From Nitrosomonadaceae bacterium (GTDB lineage Bacteria > Pseudomonadota > Gammaproteobacteria > Burkholderiales > Nitrosomonadaceae): DNA of 52,562 bases. This document shows positions 9,121 through 18,954 of the stretch, one piece after another. The notes under the pieces are model-generated. The model made no database searches and had not been told where the DNA came from. It saw nothing but the letters and a program-made list of their open reading frames with translations. The stretch spans positions 1-52,562 of the forward strand of contig JAAZZR010000005.1 in assembly GCA_014237605.1 (NCBI GenBank). The letters are read 5' to 3'. Made by a program: the position numbers and the translations under genes. Position 1 is the stretch's first letter. Each line of letters opens with the position of its first letter.

Positions 9121-9972
9121 ATGAACAAACTTATTTATTCTGCGCCAGCCAAATTGAATTTGTTCCTGCATGTAGTAGGCCGTAGAAGTGATGGGTATCA
9201 TTTATTGCAAACAGTTTTTCGCTTCCTTGATTTCTCTGATCAGGTGAGTCTCACTATTCGAGATGATAATAAGATCCAATTAAATACTCCTATTCTTGGG
9301 GTTCCTGCAGAGAAGAATCTTTGTGTACAGGCAGCACGACTGCTGCAGAAGGAAAGTGGAACTTCTCTTGGAGTAGAAATATCTTTAGAAAAACTTATTC
9401 CAATGGGCGGTGGGCTTGGCGGAGGCAGCTCAGATGCTGCAACTACACTTTTAGCGCTTAACCGTCTGTGGGATTTGAACTGGAGCAGGGAAGAGCTAAT
9501 GGGGTTAGGCTTGAATCTTGGGGCAGACGTTCCGGTTTTTATATTTGGTGAAAATGCTTTTGCCGAAGGAATAGGTGAGAAACTCAAGCCTATTAAATTA
9601 TTACCGGCTTGGTATCTTGTTTTGACGCCACCTGTACACGTATCAACAGCAGACATTTTTGCTAGTAAAGAATTGACACGAAATACAATTCCGGTCAAAA
9701 TACCGCCCTTTTCTGTCGGGCTTGGACATAATGATTTAGAGTCGGTGGTATGCTTAGCGTATCCTCAAGTAGCGCGACATTTAGAGTGGCTCAGACAGCT
9801 TAATAGAACTACAATGGTAGCAATGACGGGTTCTGGTGCTTGTGTTTTTGCAGAGTTTATAACAGAGTCGGCGGCACGAATGGCTCTTGCTAGTGTTCCT
9901 CTCGGTATGAGTGGTTTTGTAGTGCAGGGATTAGATCGGCATCCTATGCGGGATTATGCTAGACGAGGTTAA
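9121..9972 (+). CDS. ispE: 4-diphosphocytidyl-2-C-methyl-D-erythritol kinase
   Basis: IspE phosphorylates CDP-methylerythritol in the MEP pathway of isoprenoid synthesis. The 283-residue protein has the N-terminal APAKLNLFLHVVGRRSDGYH stretch with catalytic Lys and substrate-binding His, the GHMP ATP loop PMGGGLGGGSSDAAT, and GADVPVF with the catalytic Asp. The C-terminal GSGACVFAEF is also typical. It ends 10 bases before a tRNA-Gln gene in the conserved lolB-ispE-tRNA-prs order. Confidence 0.95.
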   Translation: MNKLIYSAPAKLNLFLHVVGRRSDGYHLLQTVFRFLDFSDQVSLTIRDDNKIQLNTPILGVPAEKNLCVQAARLLQKESGTSLGVEISLEKLIPMGGGLGGGSSDAATTLLALNRLWDLNWSREELMGLGLNLGADVPVFIFGENAFAEGIGEKLKPIKLLPAWYLVLTPPVHVSTADIFASKELTRNTIPVKIPPFSVGLGHNDLESVVCLAYPQVARHLEWLRQLNRTTMVAMTGSGACVFAEFITESAARMALASVPLGMSGFVVQGLDRHPMRDYARRG

Positions 9973-9982
9973 TTTGAAATTA

Positions 9983-10058
9983 TGGGGAGTCGCCAAGCGG
10001 TTAAGGCACTGGGTTTTGATCTCAGCATTCGTAGGTTCGATCCCTACCTCCCCAGCCA
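9983..10058 (+). tRNA. tRNA-Gln (anticodon TTG)
   Basis: A 76-base cloverleaf with acceptor TGGGGAG pairing to CTCCCCA, a GTTCGATCC T-loop and encoded CCA. The anticodon loop TTTTGAT in the CTGGG/CTCAG arm gives TTG, which reads CAA. It lies between ispE and a second tRNA-Gln. Confidence 0.97.
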
Positions 10059-10144
10059 TATAATAGGGGTTAATTGAAAATTTTGTGGGGTAGTAATGAA
10101 GCCGGCATTCCATAAAGAATTTGCTAGATAGTAATTCGTAATTA

Positions 10145-10219
10145 TGGGGAGTCGCCAAGTGGTAAGGCACTGGATTCTGATTCCAGCATTCGTAGGTTCG
10201 ATCCCTACCTCCCCAGCCA
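10145..10219 (+). tRNA. tRNA-Gln (anticodon CTG)
   Basis: A 75-base cloverleaf nearly identical to the preceding tRNA-Gln over the acceptor and T arms. The anticodon loop TTCTGAT in the CTGGA/TCCAG arm gives CTG, which reads CAG. CCA is encoded. The D loop is one base shorter than in its neighbour. The pair evidently arose by duplication followed by change of the anticodon. Confidence 0.97.
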
Positions 10220-10308
10220 TATATAATAAAGAAACTTATGTTCAAGCTATTTTTCAATAAGATGTTGTATAAAGATACTTTTGACTCCTAATTAATTAAA
10301 TTATAACT

Positions 10309-11259
10309 ATGTCTTACGATAGCCTAATGGTTTTTACTGGTACCGCCAATCCTAAGCTGGCACAGGATGTGGTGAGGCATCTTAACATTCACCTTGGACG
10401 CGCAACGGTTGGAAGTTTTAGTGATGGTGAGGTAATGGTTGAGATTCTAGAGAATGTGCGTGGCAAAGATGTCTTTATATTGCAGTCTACGTGCATGCCT
10501 TCAAATGATAGCTTGATGGAAGTTTTAGTAATGGTGGATGCATTAAAACGTGCTTCTGCTGGGCGTATTACAGCAGCTATTCCTTATTTTGGTTATGCAC
10601 GCCAGGATAGAAGGCCCCGCTCAGTACGAGTTCCAATTACAGCAAAAGTTGTAGCAAACATGCTCACTACTGTTGGAATCGACAGACTGTTAACAATGGA
10701 TTTACATTCGGATCAGATTCAAGGGTTCTTTGATATATCTGTGGATAATGTTTATGGCATGCCAATTCTGCTTGGAGATGTATGGACTTGCGATTATCAG
10801 AATTTAATTGTTGTCTCACCTGATGTTGGGGGTGTAATTCGAGCAAGGGAAATGGCAAAACGCCTAGAATGTGATTTGGCAATAATAGATAAACGACGTC
10901 CTAAGCCTAATGTCGCTAAGGTAATGAATATTATTGGTGATGTTAAAGGGCGTACTTGCGTTATTATGGATGATATGGTCGATACCGCTAACACTTTGTG
11001 TGAAGCAGCCAGAGCATTGAAAGAAGAAGGTGCGCAGAGTGTGGTAGCGTATTGTACTCATCCGGTACTTTCAGGTGATGCCGTAAAACGTATTGAGAAT
11101 TCTGAGTTGGATAAATTAGTAGTTACAGATACGATTCCTCTACGTGAAGATGCTAAAGCTTGTGAGCGAATTCAGCAGTTGAGCGTGGCTAGTTTGCTAG
11201 CAGAAACAATGTTAAGGATTAGTAATGAAGACTCAGTAAGTTCGTTATTTATGGAGTAG
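10309..11259 (+). CDS. prs: Ribose-phosphate pyrophosphokinase
   Basis: Prs makes PRPP from ribose 5-phosphate and ATP, the precursor of nucleotides, histidine and tryptophan. The 316-residue protein has [10 protein letters not shown], the ATP flexible loop [15 protein letters not shown], the metal-binding region [14 protein letters not shown] and the PRPP loop [12 protein letters not shown]. All are intact and the length is standard. It is followed by rplY after 63 bases. In an autotroph PRPP also draws on Calvin-cycle pentose. Confidence 0.97.
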   Translation: MSYDSLMVFTGTANPKLAQDVVRHLNIHLGRATVGSFSDGEVMVEILENVRGKDVFILQSTCMPSNDSLMEVLVMVDALKRASAGRITAAIPYFGYARQDRRPRSVRVPITAKVVANMLTTVGIDRLLTMDLHSDQIQGFFDISVDNVYGMPILLGDVWTCDYQNLIVVSPDVGGVIRAREMAKRLECDLAIIDKRRPKPNVAKVMNIIGDVKGRTCVIMDDMVDTANTLCEAARALKEEGAQSVVAYCTHPVLSGDAVKRIENSELDKLVVTDTIPLREDAKACERIQQLSVASLLAETMLRISNEDSVSSLFME

Positions 11260-11322
11260 ATTTTTAGAGGTTTATTTTTTTGGGTTATCTGGTCGCGGAT
11301 AATTCTAATTTGGAGAAGTATA

Positions 11323-12015
11323 ATGCAGATTGAAATTAGTGCTAATAAGAGAGTATTACAAGGCAAGGGGGCGAGCCGCCGCCTACGTGGTTGTGGGAAG
11401 GTTCCGGGAATCATATATGGTGGTAAAAATAAAGCTCAATCTATTGAGCTTGATCACAATAATTTGTATCATAAACTCAAGCTTGAAGCCTTTCATGCTT
11501 CTATTCTAGCTATTGATCTAGAAGGAAAAAAAGAACAGGTTTTATTGCGAGATTTGCAGATGCACCCATATAAATTACAGGTATTGCATATTGATTTTCA
11601 ACGGGTTTATCAGAAAAAGAAAATACATATGAAGGTGCCTCTGCATTTTATCAATGCTGATTCTTCACCTGGAGTGAAAACATCGGGAGGTATCGTTAGC
11701 CATGTGTTCACTGAATTAGATATATCTTGTTTACCGAAAGATTTGCCTGAATTTATAGAGGTAGATTTGATAGATTTAGCTGCTAATAGCTCGGTGCACC
11801 TGAAAGACTTAACAATGCCCCCTGGAGTGGAAATTCCTGCATTGACAAAGGGTGGAAATCAGCCTATAGCAACAATTGTAATTCCTCGTGCTGTCGTTTC
11901 TGAGGAATCAGAAAGCGAAGAAGAGGAAGTGAGCGCTTCAGAAATTCCTACTACTGTTCAAAAAGAGGAAGATGAGGATAAAGATGAGGATAAAGATTCT
12001 GGGAAGAAAAAATAA
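11323..12015 (+). CDS. rplY: 50S ribosomal protein L25/Ctc (TL5 type)
   Basis: This is the long, two-domain form of L25 that binds 5S rRNA. The N-terminal domain includes [20 protein letters not shown], and the C-terminal domain runs from about residue 95 to 190. A very acidic tail rich in Glu, Asp and Ser follows, ending in GKKK. At 230 residues it is slightly longer than most because of that tail. The ATG lies 11 bases after a GGAG. A terminator follows, so pth is probably transcribed separately or by read-through. Confidence 0.95.
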   Translation: MQIEISANKRVLQGKGASRRLRGCGKVPGIIYGGKNKAQSIELDHNNLYHKLKLEAFHASILAIDLEGKKEQVLLRDLQMHPYKLQVLHIDFQRVYQKKKIHMKVPLHFINADSSPGVKTSGGIVSHVFTELDISCLPKDLPEFIEVDLIDLAANSSVHLKDLTMPPGVEIPALTKGGNQPIATIVIPRAVVSEESESEEEEVSASEIPTTVQKEEDEDKDEDKDSGKKK

Positions 12016-12035
12016 TTTCCATCAGAATTTATCTG

Positions 12036-12069
12036 CCCGCTGGAGCTAGCCTAGTTCGGCGGGTTTTTT
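12036..12069 (+). terminator. Intrinsic terminator after rplY
   Basis: A GC-rich stem (CCCGC pairing with GCGGG, extended by a few imperfect pairs) is followed directly by six T residues, 20 bases after the rplY stop. This is a typical Rho-independent terminator on the plus strand. Confidence 0.85.
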
Positions 12070-12097
12070 AATGGGTATCTAATATAGAGCATTTCCA

Positions 12098-12676
12098 ATG
12101 AAACTTATTGTAGGATTAGGAAATCCCGGAAAAAAATACGTTTCTACACGCCACAATGCAGGATTCCAGTGGGTATCTGAACTGGCTGATAAATTACAGG
12201 TAACGCTTAGAAAAGAGGTAAAATTTCATGGTCTTTGTGCACGTACTGGTCAAGGGGGCGATGAAGCATGGTTACTTTGCCCTCAGACGTACATGAATGC
12301 AAGTGGGAAATCTGTATCAGCAATATGCAATTTTTATAAAATAAATCCTGATCAAATTCTTGTCATTCATGATGAGATAGATTTACCTCCAGGGGTATCA
12401 AAATTAAAGATGGGTGGGGGATTAGGCGGGCACAATGGACTAAAAGATATTGCTGCGCATCTTGCCACCAAAGATTTTTGGAGATTACGAGTTGGAGTTG
12501 GGCATCCTGGAGATAAAAGTTTGGTGGCTGATTATGTATTACGATCACCATCAAAGGGAGAGGAAATTGAAATTCAAAAAACTATTATTCGTAGTCTGGA
12601 AATATGGCCGTTAATTATCCAAGGAGATTACCAAACGGCGATGTTAAAGTTACATACTAAGAGTAGTGAAACGTGA
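12098..12676 (+). CDS. pth: Peptidyl-tRNA hydrolase
   Basis: Pth frees tRNA from peptidyl-tRNA dropped by stalled ribosomes. The 192-residue protein shows GLGNPGKKY, TRHNAGF with the catalytic His, the PQTYMNASGKSV stretch with the substrate-binding Asn, and the HDEIDLPPG region with the catalytic Asp. It lies between rplY and ychF, as in many proteobacteria. The family and completeness are clear. Confidence 0.96.
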   Translation: MKLIVGLGNPGKKYVSTRHNAGFQWVSELADKLQVTLRKEVKFHGLCARTGQGGDEAWLLCPQTYMNASGKSVSAICNFYKINPDQILVIHDEIDLPPGVSKLKMGGGLGGHNGLKDIAAHLATKDFWRLRVGVGHPGDKSLVADYVLRSPSKGEEIEIQKTIIRSLEIWPLIIQGDYQTAMLKLHTKSSET

Positions 12677-12752
12677 TATATAATTCACGAAGAAAATTAG
12701 AAATTCTACTTAGTATCCTACTTTCTTTTGTTATTCATACCCAAATAAATTT

Positions 12753-13847
12753 ATGAGCTTGCAATGTGGAATCGTTGGTCTACCTAATGTAGGAAAATCA
12801 ACCTTATTTAATGCGTTGACCAAGGGGGAAATTGCTGCAGATAATTATCCCTTTTGTACTATTGAGCCAAATGTTGGCATAGTAAAGGTGCCCGACCCCC
12901 GCTTACCTAAAATCAGTGCAATTGTTAATCCTCAGAAGGTGCAGCCAGCTATCGTTGAGTTTGTAGATATTGCAGGGCTTGTCGCAGGTGCGTCTAAAGG
13001 GGAGGGGTTAGGAAATAAATTTCTTGCTACTATCCGTGAAACTGACGGAATTATTAATATGGTACGTTGTTTTACCGATGACAATGTTGTTCATGTTTCC
13101 GGAAAAGTAGACCCTATCTCAGACATTGAAACTATACAGACGGAGTTGGCTCTTGCCGATCTAGCTACGATTGATAAAGTATTAAAGCGTGAAGCTAAAC
13201 TAGCTAAATCAAGCAATGATAAAGATGCAATTAAATTAATTGCATTATTAGAGCAAGCCAAAGTACACCTTGATCAAGGGAAACCAGTTAGAAGCATAGA
13301 ATTTGATAAAGAACAGATGCAGTTACTAAAGCCTTTATGTTTACTTACTGCTAAACCTATAATCTATGTAGCTAATGTGAATGAAAAAGGATTTGTTGAT
13401 AATCCATTTTTAAAACAGATAGAAGAGTATGCTTTAAAAGAAAACTCACCGGTGGTAGTAATTTGTGCGGCACTTGAAGCAGAGATTGTTGAATTATCAG
13501 ATGAAGATAAGAGAATTTTTCTAGCAGATACTAGTCTTGAAGAACCAGGTTTAAACCGGCTTATCAGATCTGCTTATAAGCTTCTTGGTTTACAAACATA
13601 TTTTACTGCAGGTGTTAAAGAGGTGCGTGCATGGACTATACACAAAGGTGATACCGCCCCGAAAGCTGCAGGAGTGATTCATACGGATTTCGAAAAAGGA
13701 TTTATCCGTGCTGAGGTTATTAACTACGAGGACTTTATAACCCATGATGGCGATCAAGGGTCAAAGGAAGCCGGGAAGATGAGATTAGAAGGGAAAGAGT
13801 ATGTGGTAAAAGACGGTGACGTAATGAATTTCCGTTTTAATGTTTAG
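12753..13847 (+). CDS. ychF: Redox-regulated ATPase YchF (OLA1 family)
   Basis: YchF is an Obg-family P-loop protein that prefers ATP and binds ribosomes. The 364-residue protein has the P loop [14 protein letters not shown], the [20 protein letters not shown] switch region, and in place of the GTP-specific NKxD motif the family's variant (YVANVNEKG). A C-terminal TGS domain includes [20 protein letters not shown]. Length and motifs are standard. It closes the prs-rplY-pth-ychF block. Confidence 0.96.
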   Translation: MSLQCGIVGLPNVGKSTLFNALTKGEIAADNYPFCTIEPNVGIVKVPDPRLPKISAIVNPQKVQPAIVEFVDIAGLVAGASKGEGLGNKFLATIRETDGIINMVRCFTDDNVVHVSGKVDPISDIETIQTELALADLATIDKVLKREAKLAKSSNDKDAIKLIALLEQAKVHLDQGKPVRSIEFDKEQMQLLKPLCLLTAKPIIYVANVNEKGFVDNPFLKQIEEYALKENSPVVVICAALEAEIVELSDEDKRIFLADTSLEEPGLNRLIRSAYKLLGLQTYFTAGVKEVRAWTIHKGDTAPKAAGVIHTDFEKGFIRAEVINYEDFITHDGDQGSKEAGKMRLEGKEYVVKDGDVMNFRFNV

Positions 13848-14050
13848 TAATAGAGCATCTTAGTCATATGAGATTCGTGTTGTTTTTTAAATTTGAAATT
13901 TCCTTTACAATAAACTGTATTGATAAGATCTGTGAATAGAGTCCATTATATTTTCATATAAATATGTATCATATAGGGTGAACAGACTTTTCTAATAATA
14001 TGTATGTTTCTATTTTAGTCAGATTTAATTTTTAAGGAGCCAATTTTCTA

Positions 14051-14413
14051 ATGAAAATGAGAGTGAAATCTTTATTGATTCTATCAATATTATTAATTTT
14101 CTTGCCGTCTGCTGCTATGGCTCATGAATATCCAACTAAAGCAGGTGAGAAATTAGGAAGTGGTGTTACTAATATGGTTACAGGCGTTTTAGAAATTCCT
14201 AAGACCATGATTGTTACCACCCGTACCGATGGGATAGGTTATGGTATGACGAATGGGTTTTTTGTTGGAATTGTACATGCAGTTGGACGTACTCTAAGTG
14301 GAGTTTTTGATGTAACAACATTTGTAATTCCTACTACTTCATTTGTTCAGTCTGAATACATATGGAATGATTTTGATCAAGAGACCACTTATGTTTCTCC
14401 TCAGAGTCGCTGA
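14051..14413 (+). CDS. Small exported protein, TIGR04073-like (exosortase-system associated)
   Basis: The 120-residue product has a clear signal peptide (hydrophobic residues about 8-20, cleavage after AMA). The mature part resembles TIGR04073: KLGSGVTNMVTGVLEIPK, a glycine-rich stretch with GYGMTNGFFVG, VGRTLSGVFDVTTFVIP, and a conserved C-terminal tail. Such proteins occur mostly in species with an exosortase/PEP-CTERM system, but their activity is unknown. AAGGAG lies 10 bases upstream of the ATG. It appears monocistronic, with a 203-base gap before it. Confidence 0.7.
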   Translation: MKMRVKSLLILSILLIFLPSAAMAHEYPTKAGEKLGSGVTNMVTGVLEIPKTMIVTTRTDGIGYGMTNGFFVGIVHAVGRTLSGVFDVTTFVIPTTSFVQSEYIWNDFDQETTYVSPQSR

Positions 14414-14495
14414 ATTTATTTATTGAATAATAATATTTCATCAATTTCTTAGATAACTAACGCTATATATTTTCTTCTTGATAGTTAGTGTATAG

Positions 14496-15155
14496 ATGGG
14501 AAAAGATTATTGGCTAGAGAGATGGGAGCAGAAAGAAACTGGTTTCCACCAGAGTGATACTAATCCATATTTGTGTCAGCACTGGAAGGAGCTGTATCTG
14601 GATCACGGCGCCACAGTATTTGTACCACTTTGTGGAAAAAGCCAGGATATTTCATGGCTATATGCACAAAATTATAAGGTGCTGGGTATTGAGTTAAGTA
14701 TTATTGCAGTAGAGGATTTCTTTAAAGAAAACAAACTTGTACCTACTTATAATTGCTGTAAACGATTTGATCGTTATGAAACAAATAGAATTTGTATTCT
14801 TAGGGGTGATTTCTTCAATTTAAACAAGAAAGATTTAATCAAAGTCAGCGCAGTATACGATCGAGCATCTTTAGTCGCGCTACCTAAGAGTATACGTGAT
14901 AGCTATGTACGCCATCTCTTGGAAATCCTGTCACCAGGCACTCAGATTTTACTTATTACTTGTGAGTATTCGCAGCTAGAAATGCAGGGGCCACCATTTT
15001 CAGTCTCAGTAAATGAAGTAGAGAGCTTATTTGGAGGGCATTCTAGTATATGCCTGTTAGCAAGACTTGATGTAATAAAACAGTATCCTCGTTTTTATGA
15101 GAGGGGGGTAAGTAAACTATACGAAAATATTTTCCTGCTGACTTTGCACAAGTAG
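14496..15155 (+). CDS. tpm: Thiopurine S-methyltransferase family protein
   Basis: The family transfers a methyl group from S-adenosylmethionine to thiol, selenium or tellurium compounds. The 219-residue protein matches bacterial Tpm: N-terminal YWLERWEQKETGFHQ, the SAM site VFVPLCGKSQDISWL, VLGIELS, and YDRASLVALPKSIR. Length is standard. In bacteria the natural substrate is usually not known, and detoxification of selenite or tellurite is one suggested role. It seems to be a single-gene unit. Confidence 0.9.
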   Translation: MGKDYWLERWEQKETGFHQSDTNPYLCQHWKELYLDHGATVFVPLCGKSQDISWLYAQNYKVLGIELSIIAVEDFFKENKLVPTYNCCKRFDRYETNRICILRGDFFNLNKKDLIKVSAVYDRASLVALPKSIRDSYVRHLLEILSPGTQILLITCEYSQLEMQGPPFSVSVNEVESLFGGHSSICLLARLDVIKQYPRFYERGVSKLYENIFLLTLHK

Positions 15156-15278
15156 TAATGTTAAGTTAAATGATCCCATTGGAATTAATTTCCAGAAGAA
15201 TTTTGTCTGCCATATAACATACAGAAATCAGCAGCATAATATTTGTATATCAATACTATTAGTATATAAGGAGCGAGC

Positions 15279-16733
15279 ATGAATAAAGACTCCCTGATCA
15301 ATGATGCATTTTCAAAGTTAGCTGATATTTCTGAATCAATTATTTTTTACAGTATTGATCTTAATCTTGTAAATGCTGCTGGCGATTCGATTAAATTACC
15401 TTTGATTCTTCTGTGGCTTGTTGCAGCTTCAGTATTCTTTACATTCTATTTTGGGTTTATAAATATTCGCTACTTCAAACATTCAGTTGCGATTTCTTTG
15501 AATCGTTATCCTGAGCCAAATGCTGATGGAGAAATTAGTTCTTTCCAAGCTCTTGCGGCATCACTCTCGGGTACGGTGGGGCTTGGTAATATTGCAGGCG
15601 TGGCTGTAGCAATTACTATAGGTGGGCCAGGTGCGGCACTTTGGATGGCGATTATGGGTATGTTTAGCATGTCAACAAAATTTATTGAAGTGGCTCTTGG
15701 TGTGAAATATCGTCATCATGCAGAACCAGAGAATAGGAAGAATATTTCGGGCGGACCTATGTATTATCTCCGTGATGCTCTGAATAATAGAGGAATGCCA
15801 TATCTAGGGAAAATTCTAGCAACATTATTTGCAGTGGCTTGTATTGGTGGGGCTATAGGTGGCGGTAACATGTTTCAGGCTAATCAATCCTTTGCACAGG
15901 TTCTCAATGTTACAGGTGGTGATGACAGCTGGTTTTATGGTAAGGGATGGCTTTTTGGTTTGATAATGGCCACTATGGTCGCGGTGGTTATTATTGGTGG
16001 AATTAAGTCAATTGCTTCTGCGGCATCAAGAATCGTACCGTTTATGGCAGGAATATATTTGCTAATTGGATTTGTCGTTATTGCAATTAATCTTTCTTCT
16101 TTGCCAGATGCACTAATGATTATTGTAACTTCTGCTTTCTCATTACAAGCTGGTATCGGTGGTTTTGTTGGAGCTTTATTAGCCGGGGTTCAGAGAGCGA
16201 CGTTCTCGAATGAGGCCGGCCTTGGTTCATCAGCAATTATCCATGCAACAGCACAGACAAATATTCCTGTAAAACAGGGCATTGCTGGGATGATGGGGTC
16301 TTTTGTCGATACAGTTATTATTTGTATGATGACGGCATTGATTATTGTTATCTCCGGAGCATATAAAACAACAGATGGCATAGCTGGAGTTGAGCTAACT
16401 TCTGCAGCTATGGGAAGTGCCGTTTCATGGTTTCCTTATGTGTTATCTTTTTGTGTCGTATTGTTTGCTTATTCGACGCTGATTACTTGGTATTATTATG
16501 GTGAAAAATGCCTTGCTTTCCTGTTTGGGGGAAAACGATGGGTCACACTTTCCTTTAAACTTATATTTTGCTCTTTTGTCGTCGTTGGAGCAGCAGCGGA
16601 GCTTGGAAATGTTATTCGTTTTTCTGACGCTATGATGCTTTCGCTAGCGATACCAAACATTATTGGGCTTTATATTCTGGCACCGGAGATTAAAAAAGAT
16701 CTTAAAGAATATTTACAAACACTTAAAAACTAA
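15279..16733 (+). CDS. Sodium:alanine symporter family (AGCS) transporter
   Basis: This 484-residue integral membrane protein belongs to the AGCS family, which imports alanine or glycine with sodium. The signature GTVGLGNIAGVAVAITIGGPG lies near residue 95 (quoted in part), followed by FIEVALGVKYR and later TFSNEAGLGSSAIIHA. About ten hydrophobic segments are visible. AAGGAG lies 5 bases before the ATG. The amino acid carried cannot be told from sequence. An amino-acid importer in a presumed autotroph suggests salvage of organic nitrogen. Confidence 0.9.
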   Translation: MNKDSLINDAFSKLADISESIIFYSIDLNLVNAAGDSIKLPLILLWLVAASVFFTFYFGFINIRYFKHSVAISLNRYPEPNADGEISSFQALAASLSGTVGLGNIAGVAVAITIGGPGAALWMAIMGMFSMSTKFIEVALGVKYRHHAEPENRKNISGGPMYYLRDALNNRGMPYLGKILATLFAVACIGGAIGGGNMFQANQSFAQVLNVTGGDDSWFYGKGWLFGLIMATMVAVVIIGGIKSIASAASRIVPFMAGIYLLIGFVVIAINLSSLPDALMIIVTSAFSLQAGIGGFVGALLAGVQRATFSNEAGLGSSAIIHATAQTNIPVKQGIAGMMGSFVDTVIICMMTALIIVISGAYKTTDGIAGVELTSAAMGSAVSWFPYVLSFCVVLFAYSTLITWYYYGEKCLAFLFGGKRWVTLSFKLIFCSFVVVGAAAELGNVIRFSDAMMLSLAIPNIIGLYILAPEIKKDLKEYLQTLKN

Positions 16734-16773
16734 ATAAATAGGCGATTTAGCTTTCTAAATTCTGGAAGATATT

Positions 16774-17472
16774 ATGGAAACCACTTTAATCACTGGTGCG
16801 AATCGTGGGATTGGGCTTGAATTCTCAAGACAACTTGCTGAGGATGGCTGGTGTGTTCTAGCTTGTAGTCGGGATCTTGAGAAATCAGATGCACTTAACA
16901 AGCTTGCAGCAGAATACCCTGAACGAATAACATTGTATGCCCTTGATGTGACTGATCATGGACAAATTGAAAAATTGTCGAAAACTTTGGCTAATAAGCC
17001 TATAGATTTACTAATTAATAACGCCGGGGTTTTTCCTGATATAAATGACCGCAGCTTTGGTCAGACAGATTATGATTTGTGGGCGCATGCTTTTTTAGTA
17101 AATACTATGGCACCGCTCAAGATGGCCGAGGAGTTTATAGCTCAGATTACTCAAAGTAGTAGAAAAACCATTGTAACGATAACTAGTAAAATGGGCAGTG
17201 TTGCTGATAATGGTCGTGGTGGTAGCTATATATATAGATCAAGTAAATCGGCAGTAAATATGGTTATAAAGAGTATTGCTATTGATCTGGAATCTAATGA
17301 CATTATTTCGGTTCTATTGCATCCCGGATGGGTGAGAACTGATATGGGCGGCCCAAGTGGGTTAATCTCTGTAGAGCAGAGTGTATCTGGCATGTTAAGT
17401 GTTATAAGGGAAGTTACATCTGCTGACTCAGGAAAATTTATTGCTTATGACGGGCAGATAATTCCTTGGTAG
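16774..17472 (+). CDS. Short-chain dehydrogenase/reductase
   Basis: The 232-residue SDR has the cofactor motif TGANRGIGLEF at the N-terminus, the NNAG motif (LLINNAGVFPD), a serine in the strand ITSKMGSVAD, and the catalytic YRSSK (YxxxK). It resembles the C-factor or sepiapterin-reductase-like SDRs, which are bacterial enzymes of mostly unknown substrate. It starts 40 bases after the symporter gene and may share its transcript. The SDR family is certain; the substrate is not. Confidence 0.88.
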   Translation: METTLITGANRGIGLEFSRQLAEDGWCVLACSRDLEKSDALNKLAAEYPERITLYALDVTDHGQIEKLSKTLANKPIDLLINNAGVFPDINDRSFGQTDYDLWAHAFLVNTMAPLKMAEEFIAQITQSSRKTIVTITSKMGSVADNGRGGSYIYRSSKSAVNMVIKSIAIDLESNDIISVLLHPGWVRTDMGGPSGLISVEQSVSGMLSVIREVTSADSGKFIAYDGQIIPW

Positions 17473-17494
17473 ATTCTTCATACTGATTAGATTA

Positions 17495-17517
17495 TTTCCT
17501 GGTCTCCTCTCAGGAAA
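17495..17517. terminator. Weak hairpin between the SDR gene and truB
   Basis: Arms TTTCCTG and CAGGAAA enclose a 9-base loop in the 93-base gap between two convergent genes. No T run follows closely on either strand, so its role as terminator is only likely from its position. Confidence 0.35.
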
Positions 17518-17565
17518 GAGAATGTAAGGGAAGACATATAAAATTTTTAGGTAATCTTTTTATAT

Positions 17566-18510
17566 TTATAGACTCTCGGGTAAATCTTGAATAGAGGATA
17601 TTGCTATTAAACGTTTGGGTGTTATTGCACCACATACTGCAATCTCTCCTAGCCCAAGAAATTGTTTTTCCTCATTATATATTTTGATTTTTTCGTTTTC
17701 CTGAAATTTATTTGCCAGAGCTGTGTTGGTGACAACTTGCCCATTTAGTAAATGTTGGGAATCTGTGTTATTCATAAATACAGCTGGTAAATTATGTAAG
17801 AGAGAATCCGTAGGGCGTAGATAGGAATCTAATTGAGTGCATGACATGCTTTTAAGAATGTCTAGAGTATAGGCATCTGACAAATTAAGATTTCCTATTT
17901 CGTTTCGATTCAGAGAGGTGATATAGGCTCCGCCACATCCTAGTATTTTTCCAAGGTCTTCTGCCAAAGTACGAATATAAGTACCTGTACTACATTTAAC
18001 CATGATATCCATATTATTTTCTTCAAGTGCTACTACCTGTAAGTCATATATTGTTATTTCACGTGGTTTTCTTTCAACTTCTATCCCTTTCCTTGCGTAG
18101 GAATACAAAGGTTTCCCTTGATGCTTCAAAGCGCTATACATAGATGGGATTTGCATAATTTTCCCAGTTAAACTTTGTAACGCTAATTCAATTTGTTTTG
18201 ATGTTAGATTAACATCACCTACGACAGAAATTTCCCCGTCAGCATCACCCGTTGAACTTATGTATCCAAGTTTTAGAGTGGCTGTATACGTTTTATCAGC
18301 ACCCAATAAAGCAGAGGAGAATTTGGTAGCCTCACCAAAACATATCGGTAACAAACCAGTTGCTAAGGGGTCAAGCGTACCGGTATGTCCAGCCTTGGAT
18401 GCATTAAATAAGCGCTTGGTAATTTGTAGCGCCTTATTGGAAGTAATTCCAATGGGTTTGTCCAGTAGCAGAACGCCACTGATGTTTCGTTTAATTGGTT
18501 TGGTCAGCAA
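17566..18510 (-). CDS. truB: tRNA pseudouridine-55 synthase
   Basis: TruB makes pseudouridine at position 55 in the T loop of tRNAs. The 314-residue protein contains GVLLLDKPIGITSN, the catalytic block KAGHTGTLDPLATGLLPICFGEATKF with its catalytic Asp (quoted in part: GHTGTLDPLATG), and the RNA-binding STGTYIRTLAEDLG stretch. A C-terminal PUA-like segment follows. It is the last gene of the rimP-nusA-infB-rbfA-truB operon, 57 bases after rbfA. Confidence 0.95.
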   Translation of the reverse strand: MLTKPIKRNISGVLLLDKPIGITSNKALQITKRLFNASKAGHTGTLDPLATGLLPICFGEATKFSSALLGADKTYTATLKLGYISSTGDADGEISVVGDVNLTSKQIELALQSLTGKIMQIPSMYSALKHQGKPLYSYARKGIEVERKPREITIYDLQVVALEENNMDIMVKCSTGTYIRTLAEDLGKILGCGGAYITSLNRNEIGNLNLSDAYTLDILKSMSCTQLDSYLRPTDSLLHNLPAVFMNNTDSQHLLNGQVVTNTALANKFQENEKIKIYNEEKQFLGLGEIAVCGAITPKRLIAISSIQDLPESL

Positions 18511-18567
18511 AATCTATAGACTTAACAACGAAATGAATCTGAAAAAACTATGAGTTAGTTTGTAACA

Positions 18568-18942
18568 TTAAGCTGGTTTCTCTTTTGGATCGTCTTGTTC
18601 TACAGCCTTATCTATTAACTGTGAAAGATAGACCCCATGCTCAATTGATCTATCATAAATGAAATGTAATAACGGAACTACTCGAAGCCTTAGTCTCTGC
18701 GATAATTGGCTACGCAGAAATACTGCTGCATGTTGTAAACCTTTTTCAGTCAGAAAATTCTCTTCAGCACTCCCAAGTGTAGTGTAATAGACTTTAGCAT
18801 GGCCATAATCTTGGCTAACCTCAACTCCCGTTAAAGTAATCATACCAACTCGTTTGTCTTTAAGTTCATTACGGATCAAATCTGCAAGATCACGTTGAAT
18901 TTGGTCTGCAATCCGTAAGGCGCGAGAATAATCTTTTGGCAT
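18568..18942 (-). CDS. rbfA: 30S ribosome-binding factor A
   Basis: RbfA is a KH-fold factor of 30S maturation and cold adaptation that acts near the 5' helix of 16S rRNA. The 124-residue protein has RALRIADQIQRDLADLI, a stretch ending in VGMITLTGVEVSQDYGHAKV, and RLRVVPLLHFIYDRSIEHG. It starts 12 bases after the infB stop, consistent with one transcript. Confidence 0.95.
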   Translation of the reverse strand: MPKDYSRALRIADQIQRDLADLIRNELKDKRVGMITLTGVEVSQDYGHAKVYYTTLGSAEENFLTEKGLQHAAVFLRSQLSQRLRLRVVPLLHFIYDRSIEHGVYLSQLIDKAVEQDDPKEKPA

Positions 18943-18954
18943 TATTTTTCTGTA

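Noticed and set aside
9931..10257. 108-residue minus-strand reading frame across the tRNA-Gln pair
   Set aside because: It is antisense to two tRNA genes; the repeated peptide is the well-known false translation of tRNA sequence.
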